DNA of 64,000 nt from contig NC_089318.1 of the NCBI RefSeq assembly GCF_036669915.1, positions 24,545,238-24,609,237 of the forward strand, in the 5' to 3' direction. The stretch's first letter is position 1, and each line of letters opens with the position of its first letter. The position numbers and the translations under genes are program-made. The notes under the pieces are model-generated. The model was given only the letters and a program-made list of their open reading frames with translations. It had not been told where the DNA came from and made no database searches. Source of the stretch: Pocillopora verrucosa. Taxonomy: Eukaryota; Cnidaria; Anthozoa; Scleractinia; Pocilloporidae. This document shows, in pieces, positions 21,941 through 33,378 of the stretch.

Positions 21941-24276
21941 ACGTAAAAATCATACATAGCCATCCAATATTTGATTAAAATAAACTATATAACTATAGCA
22001 GCCTCAGAATGCCTACCCAAAAACGCAAATACTGTATTCTTATCATTATTATTATCATTACTAAAATCATTACTATTTTGAAAAAAAGCATTATCTATTT
22101 TATATATCGCCTTGTCGGGTTACATCATTCCGTGTGAATTAATTTTTTTTTCAATCCATGACTCTGTCTTATCATGTATACTATTAGCATAGCATTTCTT
22201 GGCTCTTATTTCATAGCATTTCTTGGCTCTTATACGTCACAATAGAATTTCATCACAACCATCACAATGCATGTTTCTGGCGAGCCGGGGAGAAAATATA
22301 ATCATTTCTTGCCTGAATATTTGAGACCAAATCATCAATTAAACTTCTTTCTTCTTCATTCAGAAAATGACAGCCTCACAATCAAGTCTTCTCCCAAGAA
22401 TATAACACACGTGTTTACTGGAACAACGGTAACGCTTAGGTGTGAGTTTGACAGTAAAGCACCTTTTACCACCTGGTGGGGCATAAAAGGTTTGGAAGGG
22501 TTGCCAGATTACTATAGAATGAGAGATTATGGCTCCTGGTTAGAAATAGATGACGTGGGGGAGTCTGACAACAACGTTTATTACTGCCGCGCATCGAATG
22601 GTTTCAAAACCGTCACGGCTTACACTCATTTGTCAGTGTATAGTAAGTGGAGGACATGATTACTCAGCCTTATCAATTCACTATTGTCATTTTACCAAAT
22701 AAGGTCACGAGAATGTGCAAAATATGCCACGGTATTACTCTGGGGAACAGGGCAAAAATACGAGACAACAAAATGGCTATACTGAACGATTCAAACTTTG
22801 ATTTTCTTTTCCCTTTTTTAGGCTGAACTTTTAAAGAAAATAACTTTCAAGCGTAATAGATTCTTTGTTGGTCACAAAGAACACTTAAATGGTTACGTTG
22901 GTGTTGTTTCAGCTTGTTTTCGCCTTTTAAGTACTCTTTGTGGGATCGATACGATGCCCAGATAAGGCCTTAAGATGTATTTGGCAAACTAAAATCAAAT
23001 ACTAAAAAGTGAAACAATAGTGGAATAATAAATCCCTTAATCGATGTTTTAATATGTAATTCGAACGGACATTTTGTTCATAGCTCGTATTTTTCCGCGC
23101 CCCTTCGGGCTTCGGAAAAATACTGCTCAACTCGTAAAATATCCGAACTTATTATATATAAAACGATAAAAAAATGCGTATATATTCAGTGAAAGGTCCT
23201 GTTTTTGTCTTTTGTTTGAAAATTCATTATGCTTCGCTGTGGTGTTAAGTCAGAAAATTCGTCAGGTATTGATGAGTCGATTAAGTTAAAAATAAGCTGA
23301 AAAATCAATAAATTTCTGTCCTCAGAGTCTACGGAGTGGAAACCGAGCAACATAACAGTTTACGTCGGAGACTCAGTTTGGTTTCACTGTGATGCACGAA
23401 GGGTCCCTCGATTTCCATTCAAAGTCGCATGGTTTAAACGTGGACAGGGTAGTAAAATGCTCGACAAGAAAAGGTTCCGTGTTATTGCGAACGGTTCGAT
23501 CCACATAACTGATATTCGGCTCAATGACGAAGGAAAGTATTTCTGTATTACCAACAAAAACTTCAAACAGACCTTTGGAACGCGGTATCTTCTAGTTAGA
23601 GGTAAACCCTGTCAGAGGTACTTTGGAATATTTCTTAATGTTACAAAAGAACCACTAAACTTCGTGCAAGGTGTCACTAGCCGTCTAAGAAATCCTTATG
23701 CAGGTAAATTTGGGATAGGTTTTATAAAAGTGGTTAGTTCAAATCAATAATAATAATGCAAAACAAGAGAGAAAAAGTGATCCCATTATATTCTCCTGCA
23801 TGAGACCAAATAAGAACGTCAGGGCCAAGATTTTTGGGTCAACTGACTGCCGCGTATATCAGCAAATTATTTTTCGGTTGTTGACATTAAATATGGTCCT
23901 TCTAGTGAGAACGTTGGTACAAAATCAGGATCCGCTATTCAATTTTTTAAGTCGTAACACTTTTCTCCTCGGCACAAATAATGTTCAAACAAGCTAAACA
24001 AGAAACTTAGAATTTCAAAATTTAGATGAGCTGTTAAGTATTGGTCACGAAGTGAAAGTGGGCCACATCCATGACGGCTGGTATGGTAACCATTATAACA
24101 GACATTTACACACATCTTCAAAACTTTTTAATTCATATATCTTATTTACTTTTACAGAAAAACTCAACGGAACCAAAAAAACACCACATCAACTTACGGC
24201 TGCGTGCAAGAAATATCGAAGTCATTTTCCTGTAGTGATTTTCGTGGTAGTAGTGATTTATGCTGTACTTCTTTGA
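16771..24276 (+). CDS. Six-Ig-domain cell-surface protein with signal peptide and probable GPI anchor
   Basis: Eight exons assembled by splice sites: 16771-16837 (signal peptide, ends LYLWLILL), 18921-19226, 19875-20162, 20706-21008, 21246-21515, 22364-22642, 23326-23601 and 24158-24276. Every intron is phase 1, and each middle exon encodes one whole Ig domain; the total is 635 codons plus stop. Each domain shows the first Cys, the core Trp and the Y-x-C motif (GVYSC, GKYACN, AVYKC, GRYYC, NVYYC, GKYFC). Several N-glycosylation sequons are present. The last exon ends in a short polar spacer with Ala-Ala-Cys, then SHFPVVIFVVVVIYAVLL and stop, with no cytoplasmic tail, as in GPI-anchored proteins. 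Domains resemble I-set Ig of adhesion molecules and receptors; there is no kinase or ITIM. An alternative start of exon 2 is 18936, also in frame. A role in adhesion or recognition is inference. Confidence 0.85.
21600..21703. repeat. (GTCAA)n and (GAT)n microsatellites
   Basis: Four to five GTCAA units at 21600-21622 and about twelve ATG/GAT units near 21668-21703, in the intron after the fourth Ig exon. Confidence 0.85.
21906..21938. repeat. Poly-T tract
   Basis: About 31 Ts in a row in the Ig-gene intron, preceded by GGTCTTTTCA. It may be the tail of a retroposed element on the minus strand, but no body was recognised. Confidence 0.8.
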
Positions 24277-26855
24277 CACGCGCAATCAAACATTCTTATT
24301 GTTTTTCTTTTATCGTTATTGTGGAAACAACAGCTGTCATTTAAATGTTGTTACGGCCACACCATAGAGAGTGGCCGACAGTGTGCTGCTTGTTGCTGTA
24401 ATCATATCCCTCATGAGCTGAAATTTCAGTCTTCTTGAAATACAAATGTAATTATAGTTGGCCACGGAATCCTCTTTAAATGCTCAATAGTTACAGGTAC
24501 TGTCCCACTCCGCGAGAATGTTGGAGATGAAGCACCGCCTTGTATTATTGTAAAATTCTGATAAAATTATTCACCGAGATCTTGTGGTGAAGGAAAAGAG
24601 CGTTCAACCAGCGGGGGTGATTTTTTTTTGACATAAAACATGATTTAGATTTGAAAAATTCAGGTCATCAGGCAATAAATGATAACAAAGCAAACGAGAA
24701 ATGAAGTCTTTGATTGAGGAATCAGTGAATCAATGAATCAGTGACACTACCATGAAATCGATGAATTAAGCAACTTAGCACACTCCCTTAACCACTAAAC
24801 TATACATCAACCCACTCACTAACCGACTAATTAATCACTCACTATGGAATGACTGATCAATTCACTGACCAGCGCCTTTCAACTGGTACAACGCTTAACG
24901 TTGCACTGGTTGAATAAAGAAGAGCGTTACATCATCTCTCATAGATTTCACCGGTTTTCGCTGGGCTGCTGTCTAAACGTGACACAGGCGTATGTTCAAA
25001 GACGCTCTTGGCCATTCATTCAATGACATTTGCGCCGACTACTCGAAATCTTCGCGCGCTTTTCCCTGCCCCAGTTAATAAAAAGAAAACTCGATGCACT
25101 GGCGAGTATATCAAAACATGATAAGTTTAAAGAAATGCGTAGTTTTCTGATGTTACTTATTAAAAGTGAACTGATTCATCCCGCCATGTTTAGCAAGTTT
25201 TTGGCTCAAAAAAAAAAACATTTGATCATTTAGTCTGATCGTCCATGTGAGAATAGTTTTGTAAAAGACTAATTTTGGTCGCACAGAGACAAACCTACGT
25301 ATGCTGAGCAGAAGTAATCATTAGGGTCAAGTCATTAGAGTAACTCGACCCTGATGATGACTTATGTTCAGGCCGTTAAAACGTCAGGACCACACTAACC
25401 CAGAGGTCAGACTGAACGATCAACTATAGCCCGTGAGGGAGCCCTCCTGACTGCTGCTACACGAGCGCTGAAATCTTAGCCGTGAGAGGTCTCTAAGGGG
25501 TCTGGGTAAGGCAGATCCCTCACAATCCTTTAGCGCACCAACATATACCGTGAACATTGCTTATTTTCAATCGAACCCTGCCATAGCATATGGCCAGGGG
25601 ATATCAAAAAAGGGACCCATTTAAACTTTGAATATATTTATTTTCCACATTATATGTATTAATGTTTACCGTAACTGATGCCAGCGATTTACAGAAAAGT
25701 TTGAAATAACTGCTGCCACCTTCGGTTGCAGATACATTAAAATTTATTTCTTCAGATAGGAAACTGATTGTGTCAAAGTGCACGAGTCAGAGAAATGAAC
25801 ACCGCGCGGCCAGAGAGAATGAAGTGCCTCTCTAGAAAAAAAAAAAAAGACCCTATATATAGCATGTGTAACGAAAATGTCCTGGCAGCTCGTCTCCACC
25901 ATACTGGGTGAGAAGAGGAGAGACCGTGGGAACGAGGTTGTGTCATTATTTGAAGTCACTCAGGAGTAAAGTGAAAGCCGTTCAGTTAGTTTTGAGTAAT
26001 AACCGAAAGACTTAAGTACTCCAAAACTGCTTGCAATACCCATTTTACCTGTTTCATCCCGTTTTCCATACGTATTTTTGGTTAAAACCTAGCAAAATTT
26101 TCGAGAGATGAGGGAGGCCTTGATGAGGAAATATAACCAAAATACGGTTGCCTTTTTAGAAAACAATGATTCAACAGGTTGATTCGAAAATTTGCATAAT
26201 GTGGCACCGATGCAAATTGGAAATTGAAAGACTCGCTCATGGTCAGATCTTTTGATCCGATGTTCACGTTAACTAATAAAGATCCCAGTCAACAATATAT
26301 TCTGAGTAATCCTAATTTAAAATATCCTGCCTTCTTTGATTTGATATTTGTCATTAGGTATCAATATCGTAACACTTTTCTGTAGGGGGTTTACGAAACA
26401 AAAGCAACAGGTCTATTATTAAGGAAACATTCGAAACAAAAAACTCGAGATGTTAATCACCTGAAAAAAATAGCAGATTTCATAAAGGAAGGATTAAAAT
26501 TCGTAACTACTGAGAAATTCGATTGAAAAAATGGATCGTCAAATCTATTGAATGGAACAACGACAAGCTTTGAAATCTTCTGTTATTGTTGAAAATTTAT
26601 GCTTGCTTGCGCGCAAAAGAAATATGATCAAATCACTCGCGCGCTCGTGTTTCGTTATGCAAATCCAAGATCTTTTGTTGTTGATGACAAATGACGTGTA
26701 CAACTTTAACAAAACAATATTTTCTCAGCTGATGAACACGCAATAACACAACGGCAGCACCGCTTATTCTTGACGTCAACATCTAGAAAACTGAAGCCGT
26801 CGAAATTTTTAAATCCCTCGGCAGTTAAGGTAAACACAAGTTTAAGTAACTGACC
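24277..26855. other. Gene-free interval between the Ig gene and the RING-TRAF gene
   Basis: Contains a possible AATAAA for the Ig gene at 24674-24679, a low-complexity AATCA/ACTCA-rich stretch near 24720-24860 and no ORF with domain character. Confidence 0.6.
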
Positions 26856-27764
26856 ATGGGTTACGGCCTAAACAAATTTGTGAACCACGTGGATCAAAAT
26901 CTGCTTTGTAGTATTTGCGCCGGTGTTTTACAGGAAGCGGTTATAACACCTTGTGGACACTCGTTCTGTGATGAATGCTTGCATATATGGCTAAGCAGAC
27001 CCAACACAACGACTTGTCCTTCTTGCCGCTCCGACGTTCCACCTTACGATGTCATTCCCGTGTTGGCGTTGAGAGGAGTCGTAGAGGGCCTGGCGGTACA
27101 CTGTGATAATGATGAACACGGTTGTAAAATGGTTTTAAAACTGGAAAAACTACCAGCCCATTTACAAGAGTGCGAGTTTGCGTTGATTGAGTGCGGCGCG
27201 TGTGGGAAAAGCGTGAAACGGTTCGAGTTACCAGACCATCACGAAGAGTGTGAGATTATAAAAAATTTGGTTGCAAAACACAAGAAGACACAGAAAGAAG
27301 AACTCACCATCGATAACCTTACAAAACAGATTGCACTGCTGGAAGTGGATTTAAACAAGACTAAAACAGCTTTGAGAGAATCAGAGGGGGATGTGCGCCG
27401 GGTCAAACGGGAACTGAGAGAATTACAATTTCAGTTGGAGGTGAGAATGTCAGAGGAGCAAGAATTTGATCAAGACTGGGACCCGGAATATAACTATGGG
27501 TATTCTCCCTCAAGCATCGCCCAACTTGCTAGTTTGGTGTCTCGATATCTTTTGAACAAACCGTATTATGTTGACAGGAATCGCATTTTTAACGCGATCA
27601 AACGCTGTTATGATTACTACCACGGGTACGCTGGTTATTCACAAGATGTACACATGTTACTTGCTGCGAGTTATGCAAGTAATTGGTTCACGGAGAACCA
27701 ACGATCAAACTTCGATTCGTGGCTGCAAAATCTTGCGCGAGCGCGGTTTTTGATTTCAAGCTAA
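26856..27764 (+). CDS. RING finger plus TRAF-like zinc-finger protein with coiled coil, intronless
   Basis: Single ORF of 302 residues. C3HC4 RING at the N-terminus (Cys18, Cys21, Cys33, His35, Cys38, Cys41, Cys54, Cys57), followed by two TRAF-type Cys/His fingers (Cys83, Cys90, His102, Cys106; Cys113, Cys116, His128, Cys132), then a charged coiled coil (about 138-200). This is the plan of NRDP1/RNF41- and RNF151-like E3 ligases. The last 80 residues (about 222-302) are a helical, Tyr-rich region that I do not recognise, in place of the C-terminal domain of NRDP1. Likely a cytosolic E3 ubiquitin ligase. There are no introns, no frame breaks, and the nearest genes lie 2.5 kb upstream and 3.2 kb downstream. 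Assignment to a specific vertebrate orthologue is not possible by eye. Confidence 0.88.
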   Translation: MGYGLNKFVNHVDQNLLCSICAGVLQEAVITPCGHSFCDECLHIWLSRPNTTTCPSCRSDVPPYDVIPVLALRGVVEGLAVHCDNDEHGCKMVLKLEKLPAHLQECEFALIECGACGKSVKRFELPDHHEECEIIKNLVAKHKKTQKEELTIDNLTKQIALLEVDLNKTKTALRESEGDVRRVKRELRELQFQLEVRMSEEQEFDQDWDPEYNYGYSPSSIAQLASLVSRYLLNKPYYVDRNRIFNAIKRCYDYYHGYAGYSQDVHMLLAASYASNWFTENQRSNFDSWLQNLARARFLISS

Positions 27765-29839
27765 TGACTTGATCGCGAAAGATCGCTTTTGTTTTCAACG
27801 TCAGGCGATAAATTTGCATTTTTCCAGCATGACTTAAACATTGATATTGAAAATGTTCGCCGCATTTCATGTAATATTCCAGATCAAAGAAGTGCTGTCG
27901 TAAAACTTAAGGTTAATATTTGTTGTAAGATTTTTAAATTACTTAAAATCTTTGTCAAAGAGACTAATTAATCTGTGACAGCAGGTTGAACTAAGAGATC
28001 TTTACAAATTGTTCAAACAAGTGATATTGCGGCGGTTATGGATTGTTAATAAAGCGAAATGATGCGAAATTGTTTCCAAAACATGTATGTGAGTATTGTG
28101 TTCCTACAATGTCAAAACAAGAAAAGAATGAACGCCCGATAAATTTTGAATGAAAGGGAATTTTAGATATCGTTCTTAATGGAGTTTTAGCAAGTTCCGC
28201 CAATGATATTCCCATGCAAAATTTATTTGTGTTGAATCTTTCTAAGAAAACAAACAACTCCATAACCTGAGGCAGCCTAGTCTCTTTAGAAACGATCGCA
28301 GATCTCTGAAAAATCCACCGCTAAATTGATGAAAAAGGGAAATGAAATTAAAGTTTTCGATCAAATTGAATGAGATCCATTTCCCTCACACGTCCATTAA
28401 ATTCAATTCCTTTTATCGAACGCGAAGAAAAAAACTTCATCTGAATAGCAATCAGGTCTACAGCTATTAAGCTGATAGGATTTTCTATACAATGAAGGAA
28501 AAAGAAAGAAAGAGTGATAAGAGTGTAATGTTTCACATAAGCTGGGCAAACTACTGTTCTCGCAGTCACTTTTCCTCGTGGCCAGCAAACGTGTGCTACT
28601 GACCAATATCAAAATTCGAACCGTATAAGTACAGCTAAAACTGCAAGTTCTTGAACAAGGAAAGACCTTTCATTGATAAGAATACTGTTTTATCCGATAA
28701 TTAATCAGATAAACATATCTTTCAGCGGTAAAGAAGAGATTATTTGCAAATTCATAATCTCAACTTTAATACTCGTTTGTTCTTTCCTTAGAACAACCGT
28801 ATCAGCTTCTGGTTTCCCTTATTTCCTCAATTCTTTATGTTAGCATATGATATTGTGTTTTCATCCTTGACCTTCTTTCGGGCTAATTCGTTTGTTTCCT
28901 TCGTGACCCTCATAACATGATAATTAAAAAATCCTATGATTTCTTCTAGAATGATTTGTTTGCGTATTAACAGGAAACTAATCTTCACTGTCGGGTTTTC
29001 GAGAAAGACTCCGAAAGAGAGGCCGCTCCTTTAAAGAACCGCTTCACCACAATTCTAGTATTAAAAAAAGACAAAACGGAAATAAGTTACTCAAATCGAG
29101 TCTTAACACTTAATTATAACTGACAGTATTTTGTAAACAAGCACAAGAAGAGACACTTGTATTCTTGCCTCTGAAGGTCACTTCACGCCAAACCCAACCT
29201 TTAACTCCCAAGATGTGATTACCAATTCTTCTAACTAGTTGCCTCCAATTGTCTTTCATGTTAGTTTAAAGATTTGGTTCTATGAAGATAATTGTTCTGT
29301 CCTTAGCTTTCCTTGATTCATTCAGTCTCCTATCCAAATGACTATGACTGTACCACCGACACAAATGGTTTAGGTGAGCTATTGTCTTCCAAGAAGATAA
29401 TAGCTCACAGTATCTTTTTCAATATCATCCAAGAAGACACAAACCTTCAGATGCCCTAACTTCTCTGCTACGTACAGACAAAATGCCGGCAAATCAAGCC
29501 ATGCACAAGGTATATGTATCATAACCATCCCGTGTACTACTAGCTTGTTCAGCCGCTTTGAATAACCTCCTAAATTTTTGAGACAAAATCAGGTTCAGAT
29601 TTCATTGAGTTTTTCAAGGTGTCGCCGTGGTGAGTACTCTGTATCTTCACTCTTTGATCAATAATTACAATCCTATTATCTCGGCCAGAACCAGAACAAT
29701 CTGGGGTCGTGGTCTTACAGGGTTTACCAGCACTCTATCCCACGATTCCACCTTAGGAAAGGGGTCTGGAGCGAGCATCTCGACCCTTGGAGTATAACAA
29801 GAATAGCTCACCGGGCGAGTTTGTACAAAGTGGGTTTCA
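27765..29839. other. Gene-free interval
   Basis: AT-rich DNA after the RING-TRAF gene with a diverged family B remnant near 29196-29345. No gene recognised. Confidence 0.6.
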
Positions 29840-30252
29840 TTTTTGAGGGTTACGGTACAAATAGAACAGAAATTGGCGTAGCCTTGGCAAACATCAACAG
29901 CATTTTGTCTTCAGACACTCTACTTAAAATGTGACGACGACAGCAAATGGAGAGGTTTAAATCTCTTTAATTGGAGCGCTGTAGATTTTTTACAGGATTG
30001 CTCACGTCTACTGCATGTAAAGAAAATAAATCTTAAGCCGTCCTTCCACTATCTTTAAGAAACTAAAATACATATAGAGGAAAAACTAAAACTTGTTCCA
30101 ATCTTGTTGACCTCCATTGATATCAAAAGGAGTTCGAATTGTTTACAATTGCGATTTATATAATTTGAAATGTGGCTCCAAACGAATACATGGGCTCAAT
30201 CATCTCTTAGTGGTCTTTATTGGTTTAAAGGGCTTGTGCCAACTACTAGTTT
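29840..30252 (+). repeat. 413-bp direct repeat, left copy
   Basis: Starts TTTTTGAGGGTTACGG and ends ACTACTAGTTT. It aligns without gaps to 33372-33784, with only a few substitutions (for example AACATCAAC against AACGTCAAC), so the duplication is recent. No coding content is recognised. Confidence 0.9.
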
Positions 30253-30945
30253 ATCTTTACATTTCAAAATCTGAACAACTGTTCCATGGATAAATCAAAT
30301 AGTTCTAATCATAAGAAGTTATCAACTTTTGATTTTCATAATTTGAAATATTCAGCACATCATGGAATGAACAGACTTCAAATTCAGAACTGAAGATTTT
30401 TTGATCTGATGACACTAGGCCTCTATTTTCCTCACTCAATAGAATACTATGTGATGATTGCGGACCACTATTTATGGCAAATAAAAGTGCTACTGCAGAC
30501 TACAAATAACACTAAAGTTTTAACTGTGGCTCTTGTGGGAATGCAAGATATCATATAAAATCAAGCATAACATCCCTTTCAGTTTAGCCTAGAAGTGCCA
30601 TGACACATTAAGTTTACTTAACCAATCCTGACCCATATTTGAACCAGTAACCTGACGCTCACGGAAGACATAACATTTTTTTCAGCTCATATTTGAGTCA
30701 CGTTTTACATATACATTGTACAGCAATGAAAAACTGTCCATGCCAACTTATTCTGAGCTGCACTAGCCTGGAAACTGATATCAATGTCATCATCATCATT
30801 ATAAGCCTTATGACAATGTGTACACAAAATTTACCTTCAGTTAGTAGAAAGAGGAAGACCCTCTACAAGAACTCCAGGATTTAAAACTGAGGTACCCTCT
30901 GTATGTTCTTTGCTTGTGAAAGTCTTCATCAAATATCCATGCATG

Positions 30946-32121
30946 TTACCAGCTGCCTCCATGACCACCACCTCCACTACTTCCACCCCCACCAAACCCT
31001 GCACCACTGCCAAAGCTACCTCCCCCAACCATAGGTGACCTGACAAAAATGGGATCAGAAATAAAACTCCCTGTGTAACTGCTGCTGCCCCATCTGTCCA
31101 CCATGGTGGGTGTAACAAATGATGGGTGCTGCAGCTGTAACATCATCAGTCGGAACTGAAGATCAGGGAGGAAGTTATCGGTATGGCAGGCACCACCTTC
31201 ATCTTCACGTCTGTCAGCTGATTGGCGGCAGATTGGACAGGTTGCATGGTCTTCTAACCACTTGGTCAAGCAAGGTTCACAGTATTTGTGACCACAAACC
31301 AACAGCCTTGTTTTCGTTTCCGGCTGAAATTTCTCCAAGCAAATGGGACATGATTTGCTTTCATAAGTTTTTTGAGACTGTCTAGCTCTGTCTCTTTCGT
31401 CTTGAATTCTCTTCAGTTTTCTTTTACATCTTTTACGTTCTTGTTCTTGCTTAGGCCCAATGTACAGCCCAACACCAACAATAATGATCAACAGCACACA
31501 GAAGACGACATGACCATAGTTTGTTGAACGCTCGAGGACTTTACCGCTGAAAACTTCACCCATTCGGACAATGGCGAGTTCCACACCTTGATCGTAATCT
31601 TTCTTTAGCATGTATGGCTTCATTTCCTCAATGATAATATCAATCTGGTCATCGGATAACAACTCCATGGCTCTTTTTCCTGTGGAGACATACAGTTGAC
31701 GATCTAAAATGGAAATCAGCAACATTACTCCGTCATCACATCCCGCGTGGCCGACACCCCAGCTGTAATGTAAATGTTTGGCAAACGTCTTCGCTGTTTC
31801 TTCGACAGGTTCACCAGGAATGGCACTCATTCGGTTTAAAACTACAACGCCAATTTGAAATCCAGGTTCCTTATCGTTACTGCACCCTGAAGCAGTATTT
31901 TTAACAATTGAATACAACAACTCTTCAATCATATCGGCAGCCTCGTAGCTGAGAATATTCTCTGGATCACAGATCCAGGAAACCTTTCCTCTGCGACCAC
32001 AAGCTTTTACATCTCTCGTAGGATCCGGAAAATCCTGCGCGTACCATTCTCTAGTTGCCTCTCCTTGAAGGAAACAGAAAGCTGCAAAAATAACCAGGAA
32101 CATAGCTGATACGCTCGCCAT
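30946..32121 (-). CDS. TPM-domain, transmembrane, RING-finger protein (copy 3)
   Basis: Intronless ORF of 391 residues, nearly identical to the gene at 4297-5475 from the TPM domain to the Gly-rich GGSW end. It has a signal peptide (1-22), TPM domain (about 44-194), transmembrane helix (about 203-222), and a C3HC4 RING with all eight ligands present (SCPICLEKF start, CGHKYC centre, CPICR end). Compared with copy 2, a short piece of about 26 bases is missing just after the stop codon, where the 3' flank goes straight from ATATCCAT to GCATGTTACC. The upstream flank matches that of copy 1 rather than copy 2, so it probably derives from a copy-1-like locus that still had its RING. Likely role: membrane-bound E3 ligase with an extracellular TPM domain; substrates unknown. 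Confidence 0.87.
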   Translation of the reverse strand: MASVSAMFLVIFAAFCFLQGEATREWYAQDFPDPTRDVKACGRRGKVSWICDPENILSYEAADMIEELLYSIVKNTASGCSNDKEPGFQIGVVVLNRMSAIPGEPVEETAKTFAKHLHYSWGVGHAGCDDGVMLLISILDRQLYVSTGKRAMELLSDDQIDIIIEEMKPYMLKKDYDQGVELAIVRMGEVFSGKVLERSTNYGHVVFCVLLIIIVGVGLYIGPKQEQERKRCKRKLKRIQDERDRARQSQKTYESKSCPICLEKFQPETKTRLLVCGHKYCEPCLTKWLEDHATCPICRQSADRREDEGGACHTDNFLPDLQFRLMMLQLQHPSFVTPTMVDRWGSSSYTGSFISDPIFVRSPMVGGGSFGSGAGFGGGGSSGGGGHGGSW

Positions 32122-32529
32122 CCTAACGATTTTCTTGGATTATGGCGGCTTAAACACTGAAAAATTCGTATCACAGACAGTGACGTTCAAACTCTCCTAG
32201 AGGGGAAAGAAGAAAACCGAAGGTTACTTATTCAGTGGCTTTAATAATGGCATTTCTCTCGGCTGAGAACGAAAATCGACAAGGCCGAAAGAATTGCCAC
32301 AGGCCGATTTGGCCTTTTACCTGAAAGATTTCTTCTGTCAGTAAGGACGAAGTCGATGATTGAGAATTTTGTCAAATACGCCCAAAATTGCTTGTGTAAG
32401 CATGATTCACGCATCATTACCCACTGCGCGTTTTATTCGGGAATCGTCGATTCCTTTATTTTCATTTAACAATAAAGTCGGCTTTTCTTGTCATGTCTAT
32501 TGTATTTATTTGTTTAAAAAAATAATACA

Positions 32530-32650
32530 TGGTTGCTTGCAGATATGGAATTTCTCTTCTCGTGCTCAACTCGACATCTCACTCGTTCGTTGCGCTCACT
32601 CGTGAGCTATCGAGTTAAACACTCGGGGAGAAATTCTATATCTACTCGCC
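32530..32650. repeat. Imperfect long hairpin upstream of TPM-RING copy 3
   Basis: The arms ATATGGAATTTCTC and GAGAAATTCTATAT, with CTCAACTCG and CGAGTTAAAC inside them, pair around a centre near TCGTTGCGCTCACTC. Copy 1 has no equivalent, so it inserted after duplication. A hairpin with similar CTCAACTCG wording lies at 23080-23150. Confidence 0.55.
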
Positions 32651-33072
32651 ATTATATCCTCGCTAAGTGGTAACTACGGCTCGTGCTTGTGTTTGTCACG
32701 ACGCATCCCATCGCTATTTTTGTGGCTAAATTAATCACGCAAACCCCCCTCCGGGCAGTCATTCAATAAGTTTAGTTAACCAGCAAATATGTAATGAGAT
32801 GTATTCTTTAGGTAAATCATACATGTGTGGCTGTTGTTTTTCTTCGATTGAATTTGAGATCAGAGCGGTTTTCATAGTTACTCGGCGGTTTACCTGCTCC
32901 AGTATGGCAAGCCGATTGTAGCAATATTCAATAGCCCTTTTTACAGTTCCCAGGGCTATATTGAATTAGTAGCCGCGCAAACACGATAGCGAGGCTGCCG
33001 GTGACCCGCGTATTACAAAAACAGTAAATACAGCTGATTGGAGAAGTCTTTCGTGGTTCAATCGCTTCTAAA

Positions 33073-33378
33073 ATGGTGCTAGTTTATAAGGATATGCAGA
33101 TTACAACGCTAGAATATATCCAGAAGTTAAAAGTGAAGGATTTAAGGGAAATTTTGCGTTCTAATTCGGAAGCGACGGGCGGAATAAAAGCAGATTTGGT
33201 CTACGCGATACTCATGCGACACGTGCTTCGACCGGGTGAGTATCAGCAGCAAAGGAACGATAATACTGCTCAAGATCACCAGAATACAACGGAAAATAGT
33301 GGTGACTTCCAGTACGATGAAACTTTAAGACGAACCTCTGCTCTCGGATGGTCCACTGATTTACGTCAGCTTTTTTGA
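33073..33378 (+). CDS. Short SAP-domain ORF, probably truncated
   Basis: ORF of 101 residues. Residues about 14-50 fit the SAP motif: a first helix with Leu-Lys-Val-x-x-Leu-Arg-x-Ile-Leu, then Gly-Gly-Ile-Lys-Ala-Asp-Leu-Val before a second helix. SAP motifs bind AT-rich DNA or occur in chromatin and RNA-processing proteins. The rest is polar and Gln/Asn-rich with no domain. The last few codons lie at the left border of a 413-bp direct repeat (33372-33784), so the reading frame may have been cut by that rearrangement. It could also be the first exon of a gene whose next exon I could not find. No obvious TATA or poly-A signal was seen. Confidence 0.45.
   Translation: MVLVYKDMQITTLEYIQKLKVKDLREILRSNSEATGGIKADLVYAILMRHVLRPGEYQQQRNDNTAQDHQNTTENSGDFQYDETLRRTSALGWSTDLRQLF

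Larger units (their letters stand above)
30253..32902. repeat. Segmental duplication unit containing TPM-RING copy 3
   Basis: Matches 595-2682 from its first base to about 32902. It begins exactly where the upstream 413-bp direct repeat ends. About 400 bases at 32230-32640 are extra compared with copy 1 and contain a foldback element. Confidence 0.8.
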
